From: an uncultured Clostridia bacterium
GTDB lineage: Bacteria; Bacillota; Clostridia; TANB77; CAG-508
Direction of reading: 5' to 3'
Assembly (NCBI GenBank): GCA_947629805.1
Contig: CANRFE010000017.1
Coordinates: 1 to 14,898 of the forward strand
Length of the DNA: 14,898 nucleotides
Program-made: the position numbers and the translations under genes
The notes under the pieces: model-generated
What the model was told of the DNA's origin: nothing
Database searches by the model: none
The model's input: only the letters and a program-made list of their open reading frames with translations
Part shown: piece after piece, positions 8,016 to 12,952 of the stretch
How positions within the stretch are numbered: position 1 is the first letter of the stretch
Layout: every line of letters begins with the position of its first letter

Positions 8016-8870
8016 ATGGTAATTGATAAAATTAGAAAGGTATCTGATACCAAGATAAAAACAAGGCAAAATATACAAGCTTCTGATAAAATGGTTGGAA
8101 AATGGATGAAATGTGAGTATTGTAAAGAAACTTTATACAAAGAAGAGGTAAGAGCAAACCTTAGCGTATGCCCTAATTGTGGCAAACATTTTCGATTATC
8201 TGCCAGAAGAAGAATTGCGCAAATTCTAGATGAAGGAACTTTTAGAGAACAAAATACAAATATGCAAACAACCAATCCTTTAGATTTTAAGGGGTATTTA
8301 GAAAAAATTCATACCTTACAAGAAAAAACGAATATTAAAGAAGCAATTAAAACAGGTTTTGGAGAAATAGAAGGTCAAAAAGTAGCTATTGGTGTTATGG
8401 ATGAAAATTTTATGATGGGAAGTATGGGATGTGTTGTAGGAGAAAAAATTACATGTTTAATAGAAGAAGCAATTCAAAGGAAACTTCCTGTTATTTTGTT
8501 TTGCGCATCAGGTGGTGCTAGAATGCAAGAAGGAATGCTTTCCTTAATGCAAATGGCAAAAACTTCTAGTGCAGTTGCTAAATTAGCAGAAGCAGGGCTA
8601 CTGTATATTAGTGTTTTAACAGATCCCACTACAGGTGGAGTAACTGCTAGTTTTGCTAGTTTAGGAGATATTATTTTAGCAGAACCAGGTAGTTTCATTG
8701 GTTTTGCAGGACCAAGAGTAATAGAACAAACTATTGGACAAAGCCTTCCAGAAGGTTTTCAAAAAGCAGAATTTTTATTAGAACATGGGTTTATTGATAA
8801 AATTGTAGAAAGAAAAGATATGAAAAAAATTTTAGCACAAATCTTAAGGTTGCACACGCATATTTCCTAA
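8016..8870 (+). CDS. accD: Acetyl-CoA carboxylase carboxyltransferase subunit beta
   Basis: The beta half of the carboxyltransferase that moves the carboxyl group from biotin to acetyl-CoA; it works as an alpha2beta2 complex with AccA. The 284-aa protein has the N-terminal four-cysteine zinc ribbon (C33, C36, C52, C55), then the crotonase-fold part with GVMDENFMMGSMG, LFCASGGARMQEG, LTDPTTGGVTASFA and FAGPRVIEQT. The start at 8016 is chosen because GAGAGGA (8001-8007) precedes it; an in-frame ATG at 7938 overlaps accC and would add residues unlike the family. It contains no in-frame CGG and is intact, unlike its partner accA. Confidence 0.95.
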   Translation: MVIDKIRKVSDTKIKTRQNIQASDKMVGKWMKCEYCKETLYKEEVRANLSVCPNCGKHFRLSARRRIAQILDEGTFREQNTNMQTTNPLDFKGYLEKIHTLQEKTNIKEAIKTGFGEIEGQKVAIGVMDENFMMGSMGCVVGEKITCLIEEAIQRKLPVILFCASGGARMQEGMLSLMQMAKTSSAVAKLAEAGLLYISVLTDPTTGGVTASFASLGDIILAEPGSFIGFAGPRVIEQTIGQSLPEGFQKAEFLLEHGFIDKIVERKDMKKILAQILRLHTHIS

Positions 8871-8888
8871 AAAAGAAGGAGAAAACGA

Positions 8889-9712
8889 ATGGAAAAAAAT
8901 AGGCTATCTGCTTGGGAAAAAGTACTTCTTGCAAGAGAAGTAACAAGACCCAAAGCATTAGATTATATAGAAAGTATTTTTAGTGAATTTATAGAATTTC
9001 ATGGGGATCGTTATTATGGAGAGGATCCATCTATAATAGGGGGCATTGCTAAAATAGAAAATTTTGTTGTTACAGTTATTGGGGAACAAAAAGGCAAGAC
9101 CATGAAAGAAAATATGGAAAGAAACTTTGGTATGCCAAATCCAGAAGGATATAGAAAAGCATTGAGGCTTATGAAGCAAGCGGAAAAATTTCATCGCCCT
9201 ATTCTTACTTTTATAGATACACCTGGAGCGTATCCGCGGAATAGGAGCAGAAGAAAGAGGGCAACGGAGAAGCAATTGCTAAAAACTTATTAGAAATGGC
9301 AAGACTAAAAGTTCCGATTCTCTGTATTGTAATTGGAGAAGGTTCTAGTGGGGGTGCTTTAGCAATTGGAGTAGCAGATAAAATTTTGATGTTAGAAAAT
9401 GCTATTTATTCTATTTTATCTCCAGAAGGTTTTGCTAGCATTCTTTACAAAGATGCAACAAAAAATAAACAGGCGGCTAAAGAAATGAAAATTACAGCCC
9501 AAGATTTGAAAGATTTCAATATTATTGACGAAATTATAAAAGAACCAGAAGGTGGTGCACAAAACTCATTAGAATGCACTGCAAAGACAATGAAATCTCA
9601 CATTTTAAAGAATTTAAGACAATTACAAGAAGAAAATATAGACACGTTATTAGAAAAGCGTTATTCTAAATATAGAAATATAGGAAGGCAATTTATAGAG
9701 AATAGAAATTGA
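8889..9712 (+). CDS. accA: Acetyl-CoA carboxylase carboxyltransferase subunit alpha, expressed through two +1 frameshifts
   Basis: The alpha half of the carboxyltransferase, partner of AccD. Reading requires +1 steps at CGG 9237 (codon 117) and CGG 9265 (codon 126), after which the product is about 273 aa, a normal length. The motifs AWEKVLLARE, EFHGDRYYGEDPSIIGGIA, GMPNPEGYRKALRLMKQAEKF and FIDTPGAYP are in the first frame; GIGAEERGQ is in the second; GEAIAKNLLEMARLKVP, IVIGEGSSGGALAIGVAD and SPEGFASIL are in the third. Together they rebuild the family core without gap or overlap. The zero frame stops at 9291-9293 (134 aa) and the once-shifted frame at 9280-9282. AAGGAG precedes the ATG. If each shift succeeded only part of the time the yield would fall as the product of the two, so efficient decoding is implied. 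Confidence 0.93.
9237..9240 (+). other. Inferred +1 recoding site 4 (CGGA, codon 117 of accA)
   Basis: The zero-frame reading is TAT CCG CGG AAT AGG. Skipping the C gives TAT CCG GGA ATA GGA, Y-P-G-I-G, the invariant AccA motif GAYPG(I/V)GAEERGQ. Without the shift the conserved acyl-CoA-binding core is lost. Confidence 0.88.
9265..9268 (+). other. Inferred +1 recoding site 5 (CGGA, codon 126 of accA, in the already shifted frame)
   Basis: In the frame reached through site 4, the sequence reads AGA GGG CAA CGG AGA AGC AAT TGC TAA. Skipping the C gives CAA GGA GAA GCA ATT GCT, Q-G-E-A-I-A, which continues the family motif ERGQGEAIAKNL. CGG is in frame only if site 4 has been used, so the two sites support each other. 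Confidence 0.88.
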
Positions 9713-9782
9713 TTTTTTTATAGAATGAAATTTTTATAAAATAAAATAAAAAAATAGAATAAAAAAGAAAGGAAGAAAAAGA

Positions 9783-10553
9783 ATGTTATTAGAAAAAAAG
9801 AAAATTTTAATTATGGGAATTCGAAACAAATGGAGTATTGCGTGGGGAGTGGCGAAATCTGCGCAGGAAAATGGAGCAGAACTTATTTTTACGTATAGCC
9901 CCATGGAAAAACAAGAAAAAATAGAAGAATTTATTAAAGAAATTCCTAATGCAAAAGCCTATCCATGTGATGTAGCAGAAGATTCTAGTATACAGGAATG
10001 TTTAGAAAAAATTAAAAACACACATGGAAAAATAGATGGAATTTTACATAGTATAGCACATGCCAATACGGAAGATTTAAGAAATGATTTTATCTTCACA
10101 ACTAGAAGTGGTTTTGCCCATGCCTCCGATATTAGTGCTTACTCTCTTATTGCTATTAGTAGAATTGCCCAACAAATTCAATTATTAAAAGAGAATGCTA
10201 GTATTGTAGCACTTACTTATTATGGTTCCGAAAAAAGTGTAGAAGGGTATAATATTATGGGAGTTGCAAAAGCAGCCTTAGAAAGCAGCATTCAATATTT
10301 AGCGAAAGATTTAGGAAAAGCAGGAATTCGCATTAACGCTATTTCAGCAGGTCCAATCAAAACTTTATCTGCCAAAGGTATTAAAGATTTTGGTTCTATT
10401 TTAGACATAGTAGAAAAAAGAGCTCCTTTACATCGCAACGTAACGACAAAAGAAGTAGGAGATACGGCTAGTTTCTTATTTAGCTATATGGCAAGTGCAA
10501 TTACTGGCGAAGTAATCCATGTAGATAACGGATTTTCAACCGTAGGCGTATAA
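9783..10553 (+). CDS. fabI: Enoyl-[acyl-carrier-protein] reductase [NADH]
   Basis: Last step of each elongation cycle, reducing trans-2-enoyl-ACP. The 256-aa protein has the FabI cofactor loop GIRNKWSIAWGVA (residues 12-24; E. coli has GVANKRSIAYGIA-like sequence), LHSIAHAN (88-95), and the catalytic arrangement TYYG (145-148), Y156 and K163 in EGYNIMGVAKAALE, at the same positions as E. coli FabI. ISAGPIKTLSAKGI and ITGEVIHVDNGF follow. It is the classical triclosan-target type, where many Clostridia use the flavoprotein FabK. AAAGGAAG precedes the ATG. The 70-nt AT-rich gap after accA shows no clear terminator, so it is probably in the operon. Confidence 0.95.
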   Translation: MLLEKKKILIMGIRNKWSIAWGVAKSAQENGAELIFTYSPMEKQEKIEEFIKEIPNAKAYPCDVAEDSSIQECLEKIKNTHGKIDGILHSIAHANTEDLRNDFIFTTRSGFAHASDISAYSLIAISRIAQQIQLLKENASIVALTYYGSEKSVEGYNIMGVAKAALESSIQYLAKDLGKAGIRINAISAGPIKTLSAKGIKDFGSILDIVEKRAPLHRNVTTKEVGDTASFLFSYMASAITGEVIHVDNGFSTVGV

Positions 10554-10563
10554 ATGTCTCATT

Positions 10564-10598
10564 AGGGACGTTTTCTAAAGGAGTATCTGTCCCTTTTG
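10564..10598 (+). repeat. GGGAC/GTCCC palindrome after fabI, possible terminator or REP-like element
   Basis: AGGGAC (10564-10569) pairs with GTCCCT (10589-10594) around a 19-nt loop, followed by a short T stretch. The 6-bp stem and long loop make a weak terminator. Short imperfect TGTCCC/GGGACA palindromes are, as I recall, scattered in many Clostridia genomes as repeats; a second copy is not present in this window. Confidence 0.4.
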
Positions 10599-10648
10599 CG
10601 ACATTGACAGTTATTTTTTAAAATTCAATCGCAAAATTTACATAATTT

Positions 10649-10661
10649 CATAAAATATAAT
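10649..10661 (+). promoter_or_regulatory. Candidate promoter -10 region of spoVFB (SigE/SigK-like or SigA)
   Basis: CATAAAATA (10649-10657) fits the CATAnnnTA -10 pattern of sigma-K and related mother-cell promoters, and spoVF genes are mother-cell expressed in Bacillus. It overlaps TATAAT (10656-10661), so a SigA promoter cannot be ruled out. Neither reading has a convincing -35 at the proper distance. Confidence 0.35.
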
Positions 10662-10693
10662 GAGAATACACAAAAGGAGGAAAGGAATATTTT

Positions 10694-11273
10694 ATGAAAT
10701 TAAAAGATAAACGAGTTGGATTTGTACTAACTGGTTCTTTTTGTACGTTCAAATTGGCAAAAGAACAGATGAAAAATGTATTAAAAGAAGGAGCAAAGGT
10801 ATTACCTATTATGTCAGACCATAGTTTCGAACTAGATACTAAATTTGGAGATGCCAAAGAACATATTCAAGAAATAGAAGAAATGACAGGACGTAGTATT
10901 ATTCACACTATTCAAGAGGCAGAACCCATAGGTCCTAAAAATTTAACAGATATTCTGATTATTGCACCTTGCTCCCGGAAATACTCTTGCAAAACTAGCA
11001 AATGGTATTGTAGATAATGCAGCCACTATGGCAACTAAATCGCACCTGCGAAATGGTAATCCTGTTGTTATTGCCGTATCTACCAATGATGGACTTTCTA
11101 GTTCAGCAGAAAATATAGGAAAACTGTTAAATCGAAATCATTATTTTTTTGTTCCCTTTAGACAAGATAACCCTATTACAAAACCACGATCTTTAGTATT
11201 TGATAGTAATTTTATTGTAAAAACTTTAGAAGCTGCATTAGATAGGGAACAAATACAACCTATTTTATTATAA
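10694..11273 (+). CDS. spoVFB: Dipicolinate synthase subunit B, expressed through a +1 frameshift at CGG codon 95
   Basis: A flavoprotein-family (HFCD fold) subunit that with SpoVFA oxidises the dihydrodipicolinate-pathway intermediate to dipicolinic acid, the spore-core chelator. Skipping C10976 gives about 192 aa, near the usual length. The N-terminus KRVGFVLTGSFCTF and the motif IIAPC-S-GNTLAKLANGIVDN with following ATMATKSHLRN, NDGLSSSAENIGKLLNR and FVPFRQDNP are characteristic of SpoVFB. The zero frame stops at 11015-11017 after 107 residues, losing the PC(T/S)GNT flavin-site region. spoVFA is not adjacent here, although the two usually form one operon. AGGAGG (10675-10680) plus AAAGG lie before the ATG. 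The presence of the gene marks an endospore former. Confidence 0.92.
10976..10979 (+). other. Inferred +1 recoding site 6 (CGGA, codon 95 of spoVFB)
   Basis: The zero-frame reading is TGC TCC CGG AAA TAC TCT. Skipping the C gives TGC TCC GGA AAT ACT CTT GCA, C-S-G-N-T-L-A, the conserved flavoprotein motif PC(T/S)GNTLAKLA. This is the only site where the extra base could be read as extension of a C run. Confidence 0.86.
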
Positions 11274-11288
11274 AAACTACAAAAACCA

Positions 11289-11314
11289 AAAAAGCCTATA
11301 AAAGTAGGCTTTTT
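11289..11314 (+). terminator. Intrinsic terminator after spoVFB
   Basis: A 10-bp stem, AAAAAGCCTA (11289-11298) with TAGGCTTTTT (11305-11314), closes a 6-nt loop and ends in a T run. It starts about 15 nt after the spoVFB stop. Confidence 0.85.
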
Positions 11315-11343
11315 CGGATTGGATTATGACAAAAATGAAAAAA

Positions 11344-11420
11344 CGAACATTTTTTTGAAAAAAGTATTGACAAAGAATAAATGTTCGTATATACTAAAAA
11401 CACAAACAAAAATATGTTCG
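11344..11420. promoter_or_regulatory. Three imperfect LexA (DinR)-type boxes
   Basis: Measured against the Firmicutes SOS box CGAAC-N4-GTTCG: 11344-11357 has a perfect left half and poor right half, 11374-11387 (AGAAT AAAT GTTCG) has a perfect right half and sits between -35 and -10, and 11407-11420 (CAAAA ATAT GTTCG) has a perfect right half downstream of the -10. Each matches 8 of the 10 fixed bases. The repeated CGAAC or GTTCG halves around one promoter suggest LexA repression of the LysM gene. Confidence 0.6.
11367..11395 (+). promoter_or_regulatory. Strong SigA promoter of the LysM gene
   Basis: TTGACA (11367-11372) and TATACT (11390-11395) are 17 bp apart, nearly consensus. It is preceded by the spoVFB terminator and overlaps the LexA-like boxes, so a strong promoter held down by a repressor is likely. 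Confidence 0.85.
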
Positions 11421-11441
11421 CAATAAATAGGAGGTATTTTT

Positions 11442-11738
11442 ATGAAAATAGTGAATAAAAAGAAATTTATCAAAATGATAATTTTGGTTATCGGAGTTAT
11501 AATGAGTTTCTCTTTTTACTTTTGCAATATTTCTTTTTCAAAAGGAGAAGTAAAAACAAAAACAATTTATGTGTCGAATGGAGATACACTATGGAGTATT
11601 GCTAGTAAAGAAAAGGAAAAAAATAAATATTACGAAGAAAAAGATATACGAGATATTATTTATGAAATAAAAACCTTAAATCAATTAGAAAATTCTTATT
11701 TAAAAGTAGGGCAAGAACTCATCATAAATAGTTTGTAA
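11442..11738 (+). CDS. YneA-like membrane protein with a LysM domain, likely SOS-induced cell-division inhibitor
   Basis: A 98-aa protein with one N-terminal hydrophobic segment (about residues 9-30, KMIILVIGVIMSFSFYF) after a basic start, then an extracytoplasmic LysM domain (residues 40-96: TIYVSNGDTLWSIASKEK ... YLKVGQELII). This is the architecture of YneA, which in Bacillus blocks division after DNA damage and is repressed by LexA. The promoter with LexA-like boxes supports that role here. lexA itself, often next to yneA, is not in the window. AGGAGGT (11429-11435) sets the start. It could also be another small peptidoglycan-binding protein. Confidence 0.78.
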   Translation: MKIVNKKKFIKMIILVIGVIMSFSFYFCNISFSKGEVKTKTIYVSNGDTLWSIASKEKEKNKYYEEKDIRDIIYEIKTLNQLENSYLKVGQELIINSL

Positions 11739-11762
11739 AAAATCTTCTAAATCGAACAAAAA

Positions 11763-11794
11763 GGGGACTTACATTTACATTGCAAGTCCTTTTA
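11763..11794. terminator. Terminator hairpin between convergent genes
   Basis: GGACTT (11765-11770) pairs with AAGTCC (11784-11789) around a 13-nt loop; G:T and A:T pairs extend the stem, with an A-rich left flank and TTTT on the right. It lies between the LysM gene and the convergent recombinase, so it may serve both strands. Confidence 0.6.
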
Positions 11795-11811
11795 TGCCAT
11801 TTTTTATTTCA

Positions 11812-12783
11812 TTATTGATTTAAAGGATTTCTCTCTACTGCATTTCGTACTTGTTCGTTGGCAACATGGGTATAAATTTCAGTAGTAGAAATACTAGCAT
11901 GTCCTAATAATTCCTGTAAAGCGCGAATATCCACTTCACCATACTGGTACATTAGTGTAGCAGCAGTATGTCTTAATTTATGGGTGGAATATTTTGTCGT
12001 ATCTAGTCCTGCTTTTCTAAGTTCTTTTTCTACTGTATATTGCACTGTTCTTCTTGCAATTCTTTCTCGTCTTTCACTTAAAAATAAAGCATCTTTAGAT
12101 TTGCTATCAATGCCTTCTTTTGGGCGTACTGCTAAATAAGATTGAATAGCTTCCATACATACTTTATTTAAATAAATCGTTCTTTCTTTGTTACCTTTTC
12201 CAATAACTGTCATTTTATAGTCATCAAAGTGAATATCTTTTATATTAATCCCAACTAATTCAGATAAACGCATACCACAATTTAAGAATAAAGTAAGAAT
12301 AGCAAAGTCTCGTTCTTTATTACGATAATCTTCTTGCATACTAGCATTTAAAAGCTTTTTGCTATCTTCTAACGTTAAATATTTTGGCATTCTTTTATCT
12401 AATTTTGGTGTTTCTAAATTTTGAGCAGGGTTTACATCCATAATTTTTGCTTTTACTGTTAAATATTTAAAGAAAATACGAATGGTAGATATTTTTCTAG
12501 CACGAGTAGAAGACTTACTTTTTTGATTCACTGCTAAAAAAGAAATAAAAGAATGAATGTCTTCTAAAGTAATTTTTTTTAACGTATCTAAGGCAAAATC
12601 ATGAATTGTAATCTTACTAAAATCTGTTTCTTTTGTTATTCCTAAGTGCATTTTCATGTATTTTAGAAACATGGTAAGGTCATAATTGTATTCTTTTACA
12701 GAATTGGGTGATTTATTTAAAATAGTAATTGAATAGTCTAAAAAGGAATTTAAAAATTCTGGGTTATTTTCACGATTTATCAT
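11812..12783 (-). CDS. Tyrosine recombinase, XerC/XerD family
   Basis: A 323-aa phage-integrase-family recombinase with the usual two domains: an N-terminal SAM-like core-binding domain (about residues 8-115, including SVKEYNYDLTMFLKYM and RARKISTIRIFFKYL) and the catalytic domain with R172 in GMRLSEL, K196 in GKGNKER, H268 and R271 in HKLRHTAA, H295 in LLGHAS and nucleophile Y304 in IYTHV. All active-site residues are present. Length and motifs fit chromosomal Xer proteins that resolve chromosome dimers at dif; XerC and XerD cannot be told apart from this sequence. No att sites, transposon ends or phage genes flank it, so a housekeeping role is more likely than a mobile one. A GGAG motif (12795-12798 region, minus strand) lies about 10 nt before the ATG. 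It has no in-frame CGG. Confidence 0.92.
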   Translation of the reverse strand: MINRENNPEFLNSFLDYSITILNKSPNSVKEYNYDLTMFLKYMKMHLGITKETDFSKITIHDFALDTLKKITLEDIHSFISFLAVNQKSKSSTRARKISTIRIFFKYLTVKAKIMDVNPAQNLETPKLDKRMPKYLTLEDSKKLLNASMQEDYRNKERDFAILTLFLNCGMRLSELVGINIKDIHFDDYKMTVIGKGNKERTIYLNKVCMEAIQSYLAVRPKEGIDSKSKDALFLSERRERIARRTVQYTVEKELRKAGLDTTKYSTHKLRHTAATLMYQYGEVDIRALQELLGHASISTTEIYTHVANEQVRNAVERNPLNQ

Positions 12784-12816
12784 AATTTTTCATACTCCAT
12801 TTTTTATTTACCTGTT

Positions 12817-12825
12817 ATTATATAG
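12817..12825 (-). promoter_or_regulatory. Candidate promoter -10 of the recombinase gene
   Basis: On the minus strand the sequence reads TGCTATATAAT, holding TATAAT (12817-12822) and an alternative extended -10 (TGC plus TATATA). No good -35 is seen. It lies about 35 bp before the start codon. Confidence 0.45.
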
Positions 12826-12894
12826 CAAGTAAATAGAAAAAAAAAGGATTTTGTACAAACTTTTGCGAAGATAGAAGAAAAAGTGCAGAAAATA

Positions 12895-12923
12895 TTGTTT
12901 TTTTGGTACTTTCATGTTAAAAT
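12895..12923 (+). promoter_or_regulatory. SigA promoter of the transglutaminase-like gene
   Basis: TTGTTT (12895-12900) and TAAAAT (12918-12923) are 17 bp apart, with an AT-rich upstream tract. The ribosome-binding site GGGAGGATG lies downstream, before the start at 12953. Confidence 0.6.
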
Positions 12924-12952
12924 GTTATAGAATATTAGAGGGAGGATGTTTT

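Noticed and set aside
279..10979. The six frameshifts as sequencing or assembly errors
   Set aside because: All six are the same event (an extra C before GG), in one phase (GG opening a glycine codon), and only one lies in a C run. Random or homopolymer errors would hit other bases and phases, and the many other GG and CGG sites in the genes are clean. Resequencing would still be the direct test.
279..10979. CGG reassigned to another amino acid as a normal triplet
   Set aside because: A changed meaning would leave the frame unchanged. Here the frame moves by one at every CGG, so a four-base step is needed. Reading CGG as Arg and skipping the next base also restores the frame, but would put Arg in place of conserved Gly in AccA, SpoVFB and both glycosyltransferases.
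144..11273. The broken genes as pseudogenes
   Set aside because: Apart from the CGG sites the reading frames are fully open with all catalytic motifs kept, and accC and accA are needed for fatty-acid synthesis in an otherwise intact operon. Decaying genes would show varied indels and stops.
11812..12783. The tyrosine recombinase as the integrase of a mobile element
   Set aside because: No tRNA or att repeats, excisionase, phage or conjugation genes are seen nearby; length and motifs fit a chromosomal Xer protein.
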